Source: Candidatus Bartonella washoeensis Sb944nv
GTDB taxonomy: Bacteria; Pseudomonadota; Alphaproteobacteria; Rhizobiales; Rhizobiaceae
DNA length: 64,000 bases
Reading direction: 5' to 3'
Assembly: GCF_000278135.1 (NCBI RefSeq)
Contig: NZ_JH725023.1
Location: 256,883 to 320,882, forward strand
Position 1 is the first letter of the stretch; every line of letters starts with the position of its first letter. The notes under the pieces were generated by a model. The model had not been told where the DNA came from. It saw only the letters and a list, made by a program, of their open reading frames with translations, and did no database searches. Positions 1-9,350 of the stretch are shown here, piece by piece. The translations under genes and the position numbers were made by a program.

Positions 1-153
1 AACCACAGCTGTAACCACACTCATGCCATAGGTTCTCATTGCTGAAAAAGCTTTTAAATCGGCTTGCATTCCAGCACCACCGGAAGGATCAGTTCCCGCA
101 ATAGATAAAATTCGCGGAATAAAAAGAGCGTTTTGGCCAACCTGTACTTTCAT
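1..153 (-). CDS. thiD: Hydroxymethylpyrimidine/phosphomethylpyrimidine kinase, N-terminal part
   Basis: Only the first 51 codons are inside the window; the gene runs off the left edge. The translation contains [18 protein letters not shown] and then YGMSVVTAV, the glycine-rich substrate-binding start of ThiD, which phosphorylates HMP and HMP-P in thiamine pyrimidine synthesis. The ATG at 151-153 is preceded by a good AAGGGG ribosome binding site. It is divergent from plsC, so 154-284 should hold both promoters. A ribokinase-family relative is possible, but the motif is typical of ThiD. Confidence 0.85.
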   Translation of the reverse strand, partial: MKVQVGQNALFIPRILSIAGTDPSGGAGMQADLKAFSAMRTYGMSVVTAVV

Positions 154-284
154 CAGCCCCTTTCCTTATGTTTTTAAGTATCGCAAAATAAGTTCCTGCA
201 AAAAATAGATGTTTGAAAAAACCTAAAAGAGAGATATTTTCTCACGTAAAATAGTTATATACACAGTCTTCTTGCAGATATAAA

Positions 285-1091
285 ATGGAAAAGTTAGTGC
301 TCATCCTTCGTTCTCTTCTTTTTACATTCACCTTTTATACAACAACCTTAGTGCAAATGATTCTTTATGCACCCTTTTATTTTTTAATGCCACGCAAAAA
401 AGCGTGGATTGTGCCTAAAACATGGGCGCGCGTCACACTCTTTTTGCAAAAATACATTGCAGGCACAAACTACGAAATTGAAGGATTAGAAAATCTTCCA
501 AACGGAGCCTATATCATCGCTCCAAAACATCAATCTGCGTGGGAAACCTTTAGCCTTGTCCCCTATTTTGATGATCCCGCTCTCATCCTAAAACGTGAAC
601 TGACATGGATTCCATTTTTTGGTTGGTATATGGCAAAAACGCAAATTATCCCAATTAACCGAACAACGCCCATTAAAGCCTTAAAAACCATCATACAAAA
701 AGCAAAAGAAAAAACAAAACAAGGGCGACAAATTCTGATTTTTCCTGAAGGGACGCGCCGACAGCCTGGTCAAGAACCAGATTATAAATCTGGAATTGTT
801 GCTCTCTACAATGAACTTGGACTCCAAGTTGTGCCCATTGCGCACAATGCCGGTTTATATTGGCCACGCAACAATTTTCGCCGTTATCCTGGAACAATCC
901 GTGTTCGCATTCTTCCCCCCATAGATGCCGGTTTAAGCAAACGTGATTTTCTAAACCAACTCGTCCAAAAAACAGAAAAAGCCTGTGATGAGTTGCTTTT
1001 ATTAGCAGCACAAGATCCTAGCCCTCCTCCTATGCCACCTTGTGCTGTTAAAAAGCTTCAAAAGCTAAGTCATCATGAAGTAGTAATTTGA
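285..1091 (+). CDS. plsC: 1-acyl-sn-glycerol-3-phosphate acyltransferase (PlsC family)
   Basis: A 268-residue inner-membrane acyltransferase that would convert lysophosphatidic acid to phosphatidic acid in phospholipid synthesis. A hydrophobic N-terminal stretch (about residues 5-35) is followed by the catalytic motif KHQSAWET at 81-88, where the usual HX4D is HX4E, and the phosphate-binding motif FPEGTRR at 153-159. Length is normal for the family. It stands alone on the plus strand. The ribosome binding site is weak, so the start is likely but not certain. Acceptor specificity cannot be read from the sequence. Confidence 0.85.
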   Translation: MEKLVLILRSLLFTFTFYTTTLVQMILYAPFYFLMPRKKAWIVPKTWARVTLFLQKYIAGTNYEIEGLENLPNGAYIIAPKHQSAWETFSLVPYFDDPALILKRELTWIPFFGWYMAKTQIIPINRTTPIKALKTIIQKAKEKTKQGRQILIFPEGTRRQPGQEPDYKSGIVALYNELGLQVVPIAHNAGLYWPRNNFRRYPGTIRVRILPPIDAGLSKRDFLNQLVQKTEKACDELLLLAAQDPSPPPMPPCAVKKLQKLSHHEVVI

Positions 1092-1554
1092 TTTATCAAG
1101 AGAATTCATCACTCTTCCCTAATGGAGTGGAGAATAAAAAATACAAGGATATTTTCTCATTTTAAATCCTCTGATTCTGAATCAAAAAATTCTTTTCTTG
1201 CACCTCACAAGAGGATATGCCTTTATGAACCTTCTTATTGTAAGAGCGAGTGCAACATGAAAGATGGCATTAAGAACTCCAAGGCGAGGGATGGCTCTTT
1301 AAACACAACCGTGAATAGCAACACAATAGCGCACTATTTTTCATGAAAAGCATGATCCTATTAAAACACACTACAAACAGAAATGTGAGTTACTTAGCAA
1401 TTTAAAAGTGTAAAACTAAATTCAAGATAGATAATGAACGGTTTTTATCTCTAAAGAAAAACTGCTATGATATTAACCATCTCTCCTCTCTGTTATGGAC
1501 TCAAAAGCATTGTGTGCTACATTAAAACATTTCTAAATCACTGATAGGAAGGTA
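1092..1554. other. Intergenic region between plsC and the carboxypeptidase gene
   Basis: 463 bases of AT-rich sequence. It contains a 74-codon open frame (1122-1346) with no recognisable motif and unusual composition, which I regard as chance or residue of a decayed gene. No tRNA or clear terminator is visible. The promoter of the downstream gene should lie near the 3' end of this stretch. Confidence 0.4.
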
Positions 1555-2679
1555 TTGGACTTCACTCAAATGCGACGACTCTTCCATAAATTGTTTTTTT
1601 CTTTCGTTTTGAGTTTGACGAGCACCTTCGCTTTGGCTCAACCTTTTCTTTCTGTTGATGTTGCAACTGGACGTATTCTAGAGCACAACCAAGCTTTTGA
1701 GCGTTGGTATCCAGCCTCCTTAACAAAATTAATGACTGCTTATATCATTTTCCGAGCCATGAGCACAGGGGAAATTTCACCCAAAAAACACATCACCATC
1801 AGCGAATATGCAGCAAAAGCTCCTGCGCATCGTTCAGGCTATAAAGCAGGTTCTGTCCTCACACTTGATACAGCCTTAAGTATTACCATGGTTAAATCCA
1901 CCAATGATTTGGCCATTGCCATGAGTGAAGCGGTTGCTGGTTCCCAAGAGGCTTTTGTGCAACAAATGAATGCTGAAGCTCAACGTTTAGGTATGTTTGG
2001 CACGCATTTCGCGAATGCAAGTGGATTACCAGACTCACACAATTACTCCACAGCACGCGATATCGCTCTTTTAGCGGTTCAGATTCGTCGAGAATTTCCT
2101 CAATATGCTCATTATTTTTCTATTCCAGCGATTGATTTTGGTAACAAACGAAAAATCCAACCCAATTCAAACAATCTCATTGGTCGCTTTAATGGAATAG
2201 ATGGCATGAAAACAGGTTTTATTTGTGCCTCTGGCTTCAATCTTGTTGCCTCAGCAACCCGCAATAACCGCACGATTATCGCTGTCATTTTAGGATCTAA
2301 TAATGTGAGTGAAAGAGAAGAAAAAGCTGCACAACTTCTTGAAGCAGGCTTTTTTCACCAAGGATCGCCGCAATTAACATTGGCAACACTAGAACCTTAT
2401 GGAACAAAAATGGCACAAGCAACCGACATGAAACAACAAACATGCACAGCTGAAGCCACAAAAATACAAGCGAATTCTTATGATGATCAAGGAAATGTGA
2501 TTCTTACTTCACCTTTGATCACTGCTTCACCTACCCCCTCTCTTCCGTTACCAGTACGCCTGATTTCTAAACCACCAACGCGTAAATCTAAAGGAGCACC
2601 GCTAAAAAAATTCCACATTCCGCATAAAAAACAAGCAAACCACCCTATAACAAAAGCAGCAAACCATAATCGCTCATGA
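1555..2679 (+). CDS. D-alanyl-D-alanine carboxypeptidase (peptidase S11, PBP5/6 type)
   Basis: A periplasmic penicillin-binding protein that would trim the terminal D-Ala from peptidoglycan stem peptides. A signal peptide is visible (hydrophobic 12-26, ending near ALA-QP). All three S11 motifs are present: S55-LT-K58, S115-T-N117 and K219-T-G221. The C-terminus is basic and proline-rich rather than the amphipathic anchor of E. coli PBP5. The start is ambiguous: a TTG at 1555 lies only 2 bases after GGAAGG, while an in-frame ATG at 1570 lies 17 bases after it. It overlaps the next gene by 4 bases, so the two are probably translationally coupled. Confidence 0.88.
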   Translation: MDFTQMRRLFHKLFFSFVLSLTSTFALAQPFLSVDVATGRILEHNQAFERWYPASLTKLMTAYIIFRAMSTGEISPKKHITISEYAAKAPAHRSGYKAGSVLTLDTALSITMVKSTNDLAIAMSEAVAGSQEAFVQQMNAEAQRLGMFGTHFANASGLPDSHNYSTARDIALLAVQIRREFPQYAHYFSIPAIDFGNKRKIQPNSNNLIGRFNGIDGMKTGFICASGFNLVASATRNNRTIIAVILGSNNVSEREEKAAQLLEAGFFHQGSPQLTLATLEPYGTKMAQATDMKQQTCTAEATKIQANSYDDQGNVILTSPLITASPTPSLPLPVRLISKPPTRKSKGAPLKKFHIPHKKQANHPITKAANHNRS

Positions 2680-3743
2680 ATATGGAAATAGCACGCATTC
2701 CTCTTACTCTTATAACCGGCTTTTTAGGCTCTGGCAAAACGACTTTGCTCAATCGTATATTGCGAGATCCTTGTTTGGCTGAGTGCGCCGTTATCATCAA
2801 TGAATTCGGTGAAGTAAGTATTGACCATCTTCTGGTTGAAAAAACGACAGAAGGTATTATCGAACTCGCAAATGGTTGCTTATGCTGCAATTTGCGCAGT
2901 GACCTGATCGATACATTGACTGATCTGATTGATCGCGTTCATACAGGAAATCTAAAACAACTTAATCGCATTATCATTGAAACAACAGGGTTGGCTGATC
3001 CAGTTCCTATTTTACAAGCTCTTTTAAGCCATCCACTCTTAATTCAAGCATTGTCAATCGACACTGTGCTTGCAACATTTGATACATTAAGCACGCCTTC
3101 CATAATCGAACGCTATCCTGAAATACAAAAACAATTAGCACTTGCTGACAAAATTATCCTCACAAAAACAGACCTTACTGACCCAAAAACACTTTCAAAT
3201 ACGCTCCTGAACACACTTAGAGCGATTAATCCTACAGCGCAAATCATCGATGTCCATTCTGAAAATTGCTGTTCAAGTGCGTTAATAAGTAAAACATTCT
3301 GGAATGAAAAAACAGAAAATACACAAGTGAAACAACGGTGCACCACTACTTGCGACGATCATGTTCACCAATGGCCTATTCGTGCTTTTTCCCTAGACTG
3401 TGAAGAGCCCATTGATTACGCCTCTATCGACGCTTTTTTAGATCTTCTAAAAGATCTATATGGTGCAAAATTACTACGTATCAAAGCAATTATCGCATTA
3501 CATGATGACCCACAGCGCCCACTTGTGTTGCATGGTGTACAGGGATTTTTCCATCCACCAATAAGATTATCAGCATGGCCAAAAGGAATCACACAAACCC
3601 GTTTTGTCATCATTGCCGATGGTGTTGAAAAAGAAGCGATACAAAAACTCTTCAATGCTTTTTTAAACAAACCAGCAATAGATACTGCAGACAAAACCGC
3701 GATACTGGAAAACCCTTTAAGCATTCCAGGAATAAAATTTTAA
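2676..3743 (+). CDS. CobW/COG0523-family GTPase, putative metal chaperone
   Basis: A 355-residue G3E-family P-loop GTPase. Walker A is GFLGSGKTT at 15-23, and the family-specific metal-binding motif GCLCCN follows at 67-72. The CobW C-terminal domain starts around residue 230, and a His/Cys-containing linker (near TTCDDHVHQW) precedes it. These proteins deliver Zn, Co or other metals to client enzymes; the client cannot be named here because no cobalamin or nitrile hydratase genes are nearby. The ATG overlaps the stop of the upstream carboxypeptidase. Confidence 0.85.
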   Translation: MNMEIARIPLTLITGFLGSGKTTLLNRILRDPCLAECAVIINEFGEVSIDHLLVEKTTEGIIELANGCLCCNLRSDLIDTLTDLIDRVHTGNLKQLNRIIIETTGLADPVPILQALLSHPLLIQALSIDTVLATFDTLSTPSIIERYPEIQKQLALADKIILTKTDLTDPKTLSNTLLNTLRAINPTAQIIDVHSENCCSSALISKTFWNEKTENTQVKQRCTTTCDDHVHQWPIRAFSLDCEEPIDYASIDAFLDLLKDLYGAKLLRIKAIIALHDDPQRPLVLHGVQGFFHPPIRLSAWPKGITQTRFVIIADGVEKEAIQKLFNAFLNKPAIDTADKTAILENPLSIPGIKF

Positions 3744-4180
3744 CTTTTCTTCCAATCTTAAATGAATATAAATCTTTAATGAACAATACCATCTCTTTTC
3801 AAACAGTTTCTATTACATTGTGCTATAAACATTAGCACATCATTTAATCTCTTCCTTAACCTATAGAACAAAGATTACCCCTCATCGATCTGTCATCAAG
3901 CTAGCTTTCTTTGAATAGATTGCATCTCCAATCACTTACGTGATTCACTTGACAGGTTCATTGGACAAACCTTGCCTAGAATATTCCTCTCGAACTATAC
4001 ACTTCTTCACTTAGTTGATGCAAAAAACTAAAATCAGACAAAGATGACATCATATTTTTAATATGCGTGAATGCATCTTCTATCATTGTACTGAAAGACA
4101 ATATTTTACACATTAAAGATATAAAGAATAAAGCATTCTGAAAGAAGTAAGGAGAACTCCATTTTAAAATAAGATGATAC
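3744..4180. other. Intergenic region between convergent genes
   Basis: 437 bases between the convergent CobW-family and L,D-transpeptidase genes. I see no convincing ORF, tRNA or strong terminator hairpin. In this orientation it is not needed for promoters, so it may be the residue of a lost gene. Confidence 0.35.
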
Positions 4181-4930
4181 TCAAGGTGTTAAAGCACTAG
4201 ATTTCTTATCAAGACCGCGATTGAAAACGTAACGTTTTTCATAAACATCAACCGTTGGTGGCATACGATCTTCTTCAAAAAAATCATAACCTTTTTTAAG
4301 CATAACCCAAAATTGATAATGAGGATCAGTGCTATGACGCGCCATATTAGCGTCGGTCATACGGAAAGGAAAAGCCTGCAACTGAAATTCTCTCTGTCCA
4401 CCTCTAAAAGCATCCCGTGCAAAAGCATAAATCTGTGCCATATTCCTATCACTCATGGAATAACAACCAGCAGAAAAGCAAGAACCATGCACCATAAGGT
4501 GACGCCCTGTGCGACCATGTGCCTGATCATAAAGGTTGGGAAATCCTATATTAAAGGAAAGATAATATTTCGAATAAGGATTCATTTGATTTGCGCTAAT
4601 AGTATAAAAACCTTCCGGTGTCTGAAGATCGCCTTCCTTATATTTAGGTCCAAGCTGGCCAGACCATTTGCAAATACCATAGCGAGCGACCAACACAAAA
4701 GGCCCTGAGCGGGATTGCTTCCAAATTTCGGCAACATTTTCTTCCTTAAAAAATCGCATCATAATCGGCGCATAGGGATCTATGTTATGCATAACCATTC
4801 TATTTTGGATTTCTTGCGGCAAAGGTTGCTCAACTTTAGCACGAATAGAAGCTGGCAATCTTCCCTCACATGCCGTCAATATTCCCATTGCAAACAAAAC
4901 ACATGCTCTAAGGAATCTGTTGAATGTCAT
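4181..4930 (-). CDS. L,D-transpeptidase (YkuD domain) lipoprotein
   Basis: A YafK-like L,D-transpeptidase, predicted to form or edit peptidoglycan or protein-peptidoglycan links in the periplasm. The catalytic signature is MVHGSCFSAGCYSMSD, with His about residue 148 and Cys about 156 counted from the chosen ATG. A lipobox LTAC follows a short hydrophobic signal, so the protein is probably lipid-anchored at Cys21. The open frame extends to a TTG at 4945, but the ATG at 4930 has a GGAG site 9 bases upstream and is preferred. Together with the carboxypeptidase at 1555 it gives this region two cell-wall enzymes. Confidence 0.85.
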   Translation of the reverse strand: MTFNRFLRACVLFAMGILTACEGRLPASIRAKVEQPLPQEIQNRMVMHNIDPYAPIMMRFFKEENVAEIWKQSRSGPFVLVARYGICKWSGQLGPKYKEGDLQTPEGFYTISANQMNPYSKYYLSFNIGFPNLYDQAHGRTGRHLMVHGSCFSAGCYSMSDRNMAQIYAFARDAFRGGQREFQLQAFPFRMTDANMARHSTDPHYQFWVMLKKGYDFFEEDRMPPTVDVYEKRYVFNRGLDKKSSALTP

Positions 4931-4968
4931 CGAATAAAACTCCAATCCATCCCCTCACCACAAATGAC

Positions 4969-5925
4969 TTATGTTAGAGACCGACCGATTTGAAGATATT
5001 TTTCCCAACGTTCCTGTTTAATAGTTTCACCATCTTTGCCAACCATAGCCTCCAAAGCAGTAGAGATAATATTGCCTGTTGCATCAATCACAGCTTCTTT
5101 ACCTCGATGTGCCCCTCCCAAAGGCTCCGGAATAATGCCATCAATAATCTTTAACTGATAGAGATCTTGCGCAGTAATACGCATATTCATTGCAGCATCT
5201 TTAGCGCGAGCTGGATCACGCCATAAAATAGAAGCTGCTCCTTCCGGTGAAATAACAGAGTAAATTGCGTGCTCCAACATATAAACTTTGTTAGCTGCAG
5301 CAATTGCTATCGCCCCTCCTGAACCGCCTTCTCCAATAACAACTGAAACAACAGGAACTTTTAAGCGCAAAGTTGCTGCTGTTGACTGGGCAATTGCTTC
5401 CGCTTGACCGCGTTCTTCAGCACTCACACCGGGGTAAGCGCCTGCTGTATCGACAAAAGTTAGGAGCGGCAAACCAAAGCGGTCAGCCATTTCCATGATA
5501 CGTACAGCTTTGCGATACCCTTCCGGACGTGCAGAACCAAAATTATAGCGTAAACGTGTTTGCGTATCGTGACCTTTCTCCTGACCTATATAGGCAACTG
5601 CTTCACCTTTAAAGCGTGCGAATCCCGCTTGAATAGCCTCATCTTCAGCAAACTTGCGATCTCCTGCTAAAGGTGTGACATCACTCAATAGCCGTGCAGA
5701 ATAATCCATAAAATGGGGACGATCAGGATGGCGAGCCACTTGTGTTTTTTGCCACGGCGATAATTTCTTATAAATATCGCGCAACGCTGTTTGAGAACGC
5801 GCTTCAAGGCGCGCAATCTCATCGCTCATATCAAGACTGCCTTCTTCCTCAGAAATCTTTTTTAATTCGAGAATTTTGCCATCGAGATCAGCAACTGGTT
5901 TTTCAAAATCAAGATAATTATACAT
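4969..5925 (-). CDS. accA: Acetyl-CoA carboxylase carboxyltransferase subunit alpha
   Basis: The alpha subunit pairs with AccD to move CO2 from carboxybiotin to acetyl-CoA, giving malonyl-CoA for fatty acid synthesis. The protein is full length (318 aa) and shows family blocks such as GQEKGHDTQTR, FVDTAGAYPG, GEGGSGGAIA and ISPEGAASILW. The start was placed at the ATG at 5925 (MYNYLDFEKPV, the usual rhizobial N-terminus), not at the in-frame TTG at 5934. It lies downstream of xerD on the same strand with a 78-base gap. Confidence 0.95.
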   Translation of the reverse strand: MYNYLDFEKPVADLDGKILELKKISEEEGSLDMSDEIARLEARSQTALRDIYKKLSPWQKTQVARHPDRPHFMDYSARLLSDVTPLAGDRKFAEDEAIQAGFARFKGEAVAYIGQEKGHDTQTRLRYNFGSARPEGYRKAVRIMEMADRFGLPLLTFVDTAGAYPGVSAEERGQAEAIAQSTAATLRLKVPVVSVVIGEGGSGGAIAIAAANKVYMLEHAIYSVISPEGAASILWRDPARAKDAAMNMRITAQDLYQLKIIDGIIPEPLGGAHRGKEAVIDATGNIISTALEAMVGKDGETIKQERWEKYLQIGRSLT

Positions 5926-6003
5926 TGCACCCAACTTATTTAGTGTAAGTTATACACTTATAATTCGCTTTATAAAGTATTTTTCAAAAACATCATTTTT
6001 TCT

Positions 6004-6942
6004 TTAACTAGTCTTCTGCTCATCGGCAAGTGGATGATGCTCACTAACTAAACGATAAAGTCCTGCTTCCAACACATGTGTGTAAATCTGAGTAGTCGCA
6101 ATATCAGAGTGACCTAACAAATGTTGAACTGCACGCAAATCGGCACCATTTTGCAAAAGATGACTAGCAAAAGCATGGCGCAACACATGGGGAGAAAAAC
6201 TATTACTTTTTATCCCTGCTCTTCTAGCAAGACTTTTTAGCTCCCGTGCAACAACTTGACGAGCAATATATCCTGTCTCTGAATGCGCAGGAAAAAGATA
6301 AAGGCTTGCGACATCTTTTCCTTGATTACGCAAATCTAACCACTGCGAAAGAACTTGGCACGCTTTTTTTGACAAGAGAACCATTCGTTCTTTTTTGCCC
6401 TTACCACGAACTAAAATACTGTACTCCTTCTGTCGGATAGCCTGCACCGGAAGACTTACCAACTCACTGATACGTAGCCCTGTTGCATAAAGCATTTCAA
6501 TCAATACCTGAAGACGCAATGCGCGGAAATGACCTTTGGATCCATAATCTGCTTGTTTTACTTCAATTTCCGCCAAATCAAGCAATTTTATCACTGCATC
6601 CTCACTTATAATTTGAGGCAAAGGACGCCCCTGATGAGGTGTATCAATATCATGAGAGGGATCATCTGCTCTCACCCCCTCTGCATAAAGAAATTGATAA
6701 AATTGACGCAAAGTTGATAAACGACGTGCTTGCGAAGATGCTGCAAAACCAAGAGTATGCATAAATGATAAAAGACCTATTAAATCTTCTCTTTGTGCTG
6801 AAAAAAGCGAAACAGAACGTGAAGACAATTCGTCCTGTGCCCACTGTAAATCACGCTGATAAGCTGCAAGCGTATGAGGAGAAGCCCCTCGTTCAGCACT
6901 CATCATCTCAAGAAAATGATCTATCACAGCACCACTTTTCAT
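6004..6942 (-). CDS. xerD: Site-specific tyrosine recombinase XerD
   Basis: Resolves chromosome dimers at dif, with XerC and FtsK. The N-terminal SAM-like core-binding domain (about 1-100) is followed by the catalytic domain. The active residues are visible: Arg157 in TGLRISEL, Lys in RGKGKKER, H252-xx-R255 in HVLRHAFASHLL, His278 in LLGHS and the nucleophile Tyr287 in TQIYTHV. The ATG at 6942 lies one base after the stop of a small upstream gene (TGAAATG), which supports this start over an upstream TTG at 6993. XerD is preferred over XerC because of the accA/aroKB neighbourhood. Confidence 0.9.
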   Translation of the reverse strand: MKSGAVIDHFLEMMSAERGASPHTLAAYQRDLQWAQDELSSRSVSLFSAQREDLIGLLSFMHTLGFAASSQARRLSTLRQFYQFLYAEGVRADDPSHDIDTPHQGRPLPQIISEDAVIKLLDLAEIEVKQADYGSKGHFRALRLQVLIEMLYATGLRISELVSLPVQAIRQKEYSILVRGKGKKERMVLLSKKACQVLSQWLDLRNQGKDVASLYLFPAHSETGYIARQVVARELKSLARRAGIKSNSFSPHVLRHAFASHLLQNGADLRAVQHLLGHSDIATTQIYTHVLEAGLYRLVSEHHPLADEQKTS

Positions 6943-6943
6943 T

Positions 6944-7105
6944 TCATGGATTCGCTTCCGTAGAAAGGTCCCATGAATCCGAGGGAATATCAATGTACAT
7001 GTCCACAGTTACTGGTTCAACCAAAACCACAAGGGCACCCATTATAATAAAAAGAACAGTAAGCAAAATGAAAAGAATCATTAAAAATCTGGTCAATGTT
7101 GGCAT
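6944..7105 (-). CDS. Small single-pass membrane protein upstream of xerD
   Basis: A 53-codon ORF starting MPTLTRFLMILFILLTVLF, with one clear transmembrane segment (about residues 6-30) and a short acidic tail (VDMYIDIPSDSWDL). Its stop overlaps the start region of xerD as TGAAATG, indicating translational coupling. From memory, rhizobial genomes often carry a similar tiny membrane ORF at this position, sometimes mislabelled as a histidine kinase; no comparison was run. Function is unknown. It is divergent from aroK. Confidence 0.6.
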   Translation of the reverse strand: MPTLTRFLMILFILLTVLFIIMGALVVLVEPVTVDMYIDIPSDSWDLSTEANP

Positions 7106-7202
7106 ACGACAATAACCTACCCTAAAATATTCTATCCCGTATTATGCCTTACAAAGATTAACAGGAATTGACTTTAAAGCATATAAATGCCGAAATAAGG
7201 TC

Positions 7203-7835
7203 ATGAAAAATAATCGACCTAAACATATCCCAATAACACAAATAAAGCATCAACTCTTATCGTCTCTTGATAAACGAGCACTTGTACTTATTGGCCTTAT
7301 GGGTGCAGGCAAATCAGTGATCGGAAAACGCGTTGCCACCATGCTCCATTTGCCCTTCTATGATTCCGATCAAGAAATTGAAAAAGCTGCGCAAATGAAA
7401 ATTACTGAACTTTTTAAAGTTTATGGTGAACCAGAATTCCGTGCCCTTGAACGGCGTGTTATTCTAAACCTCCTGAAAAAAAAACCCCTTGTTTTAGCAA
7501 CAGGTGGTGGTGCCTACATAAACGAAGACATCCGACAAGCCATTCATAAAAACGGTATATCCATATGGCTCAAAGTAGATCTTGATATCCTCATGAAACG
7601 TGTCTCAAAGCACCCAACTCGCCCTCTCCTTCAAACAGCAAACCCTAAGGAAACCATGCAAAAACTCATGGAACAACGCTATCCTATCTATGCAAATGCA
7701 AACTTAACAATTAACAGTCATAAAGAAAGCTGTCATACCGTAGCGCAACATGTCATACGATCTGTACAACACTACTTCTATACAGAAATTAACAATAGGA
7801 ACAACCAGCATGCAAGCCAAGACCGTCACTGTTAA
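7203..7835 (+). CDS. aroK: Shikimate kinase
   Basis: Phosphorylates shikimate at O3 in the chorismate pathway. The P-loop GLMGAGKS is at 31-38, followed by the substrate-binding [14 protein letters not shown] and the LATGGGAY motif, then the LID arginine region (HPTRPLL). It has a 20-residue N-terminal extension typical of alphaproteobacterial AroK. Its 3' end overlaps aroB by 26 bases, so the two are one transcription unit. Divergent from the xerD-side genes. Confidence 0.93.
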   Translation: MKNNRPKHIPITQIKHQLLSSLDKRALVLIGLMGAGKSVIGKRVATMLHLPFYDSDQEIEKAAQMKITELFKVYGEPEFRALERRVILNLLKKKPLVLATGGGAYINEDIRQAIHKNGISIWLKVDLDILMKRVSKHPTRPLLQTANPKETMQKLMEQRYPIYANANLTINSHKESCHTVAQHVIRSVQHYFYTEINNRNNQHASQDRHC

Positions 7836-8943
7836 ACTGGACAAATACTGTTACGATATCATCATTGGTCCCGGTCTGATTGCGCAAGCTGCTTTACAGA
7901 TTAAACATTCTCTTAACCAAAAAGATCTTCATCAAACACGCGTAGCACTTATTACAGATACAAATGTTGCTTCTCTCCATTTGGATATATTGCAAGCACA
8001 ATTAACAAAAAATAAAATCCATACTGTTCCAATTATTGTAGAAGCAGGGGAGCAATCCAAATCATTTTCAACCCTGCAAATTGTAATTGATAAAATTCTT
8101 TCTGCACGTCTAGAAAGAGGCGATTGCGTTCTTGCTTTTGGAGGTGGTGTTATTGGTGATCTAGGAGGATTTGCCGCAAGTATTATACGCCGTGGAATGA
8201 AGTTCATTCAGATGCCCACAACACTTCTTGCACAAATTGATTCTTCTGTTGGTGGAAAAACTGGAATCAACAGCCAATATGGTAAAAATCTTATTGGTGC
8301 TTTTCATCAACCACAATGTGTTATTGCTGATACGAGCCTTCTTGATACCCTAACATTGCGTGAATTTCGCGCTGGCTACGCAGAAATGGTCAAATACGGC
8401 CTTATTAACCAACCTGACTTTTTTGAGTGGCTTGAAAAAAACGGGCAAAAAGTTTTTTCTAATGGCCCAATAAGAACAGAAGCTATTGTTCGCTCATGCC
8501 AATTTAAAGCCGACATTGTAGCACGCGATGAATACGAAACCGGAGAACGTGCACTCTTAAACCTTGGTCATACATTTGGACACATGCTTGAAACAGCAAC
8601 CGCCTATGACCCCAACCGTTTAATCCACGGTGAAGCTGTAGCAATTGGGATGATTCTAGCTCACCAATTCTCTACTCAACTGAATTTAACAAGCCCCACA
8701 CTTACACAACGCGTTGAAGCACACCTCAAAGCAATGGGATTGCCTACACAGCTAAAAGATATCCCAGGTAAGCTACCAGATGCTGAAGCACTCATGACTC
8801 TCATTACCCAAGATAAAAAAGTTTCGCAAAACAATTTGACCTTCATCTTAACACGCGGACTTGGGCAATCATTTATTGCAAAAAATGTTCCATCAGACAT
8901 AGTTTTGACTTTTCTGAAACAAAAATTAGCGAAAATTCGTTAA
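7810..8943 (+). CDS. aroB: 3-dehydroquinate synthase
   Basis: Converts DAHP to 3-dehydroquinate using NAD+ and a divalent metal. The NAD-binding motif [12 protein letters not shown], the [17 protein letters not shown] block and the metal ligands in [11 protein letters not shown] are all present. Length is normal (377 aa). The open frame extends upstream to 7750, but the ATG at 7810 is preferred because it has a TAGGA site about 9 bases upstream and gives the expected N-terminus [10 protein letters not shown]. Confidence 0.94.
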   Translation: MQAKTVTVKLDKYCYDIIIGPGLIAQAALQIKHSLNQKDLHQTRVALITDTNVASLHLDILQAQLTKNKIHTVPIIVEAGEQSKSFSTLQIVIDKILSARLERGDCVLAFGGGVIGDLGGFAASIIRRGMKFIQMPTTLLAQIDSSVGGKTGINSQYGKNLIGAFHQPQCVIADTSLLDTLTLREFRAGYAEMVKYGLINQPDFFEWLEKNGQKVFSNGPIRTEAIVRSCQFKADIVARDEYETGERALLNLGHTFGHMLETATAYDPNRLIHGEAVAIGMILAHQFSTQLNLTSPTLTQRVEAHLKAMGLPTQLKDIPGKLPDAEALMTLITQDKKVSQNNLTFILTRGLGQSFIAKNVPSDIVLTFLKQKLAKIR

Positions 8944-8971
8944 TTCATATTGAATATAATTGATTCGTTTT

Positions 8972-8994
8972 TTTACTTCTATTAAAGAAGTAAA
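8972..8994. repeat. AT-rich dyad between aroB and the tRNA gene
   Basis: A perfect 8-base inverted repeat TTTACTTC / GAAGTAAA with a 7-base spacer, ending 9 bases before the tRNA. It lacks the GC stem and T-tract of a normal terminator. It could be a weak aroB terminator or part of the tRNA promoter region; I cannot decide. Confidence 0.35.
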
Positions 8995-9003
8995 TATGAT
9001 GAT

Positions 9004-9305
9004 GTCTGCGTAGCTCAGTAGGATAGAGCACAGGATTCCTAAAGAAATTGGGCGCCTTAAGGAGAAATCCTCAAAGTGGATCTGCTCAAATTCGGGGAAA
9101 GCTTCATGGGAGACCATATGCCAATCCCGAGCCAAGTCTCTCTCAAACGAGAGAAAGGTGTAGAGACTGAACGGGCAGCACCTAAAAAGCGTAAGTTTCA
9201 AGGTGAAGAGACAGTCCAGACCACAAACAGCTTATAAAGCTGGCGGTGAAAATCGAAGTGGTATGAATCCTGGGGCCGCAGGTTCGAATCCTGCCGTAGA
9301 CACCA
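9004..9305 (+). tRNA. tRNA-Arg (anticodon CCU), interrupted by a group I intron
   Basis: The 5' exon (9004-9040) ends exactly after the anticodon CCT and the 3' exon is 9266-9305. Joined, they give a 77-base tRNA: acceptor GTCTGCG/CGTAGAC (with one G-T pair), D stem GCTC/GAGC, anticodon stem CAGGA/TCCTG with loop TTCCTAA, T stem GCAGG/CCTGC with TTCGAAT loop, and an encoded CCA tail. Without removal of the 225-base insert the anticodon stem-loop cannot form. Introns at this position of tRNA-Arg(CCU) are known from Agrobacterium. This tRNA reads AGG codons. Confidence 0.93.
9041..9265 (+). other. Group I self-splicing intron (IC3-like) in tRNA-Arg(CCU)
   Basis: A 225-base insert without an ORF. 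Its core closely resembles the Azoarcus tRNA-Ile intron: P element CAAATTCGGGGAAAGC (about 9087-9102), Q element AATCCCGAGCCAAG (9123-9136), R element GGTGTAGAGACTGAACGG (from about 9157) and S element GAAGAGACAGTCCAG (about 9205-9219). GACTG in R and CAGTC in S form P7. P1 is the exon CCU with the guide GGG at 9050-9052, giving the expected U-G pair at the 5' splice site. P2 has a GAAA tetraloop (9064-9067), CAGCT/AGCTG near 9228-9242 forms a P9-type hairpin, and the intron ends in G (9265). Confidence 0.92.
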
Positions 9306-9350
9306 TCGTGTCAGTCAAATTATTCTTTGTGCGCAATATAGGAAAGCATT

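Noticed and set aside
1122-1346. 74-codon ORF after plsC
   Set aside because: No recognisable motif, no clear ribosome binding site, and composition like intergenic DNA.
6765-7115. 116-codon plus-strand ORF antisense to xerD and the small membrane ORF
   Set aside because: Shadow of xerD; the conserved signal is on the minus strand.
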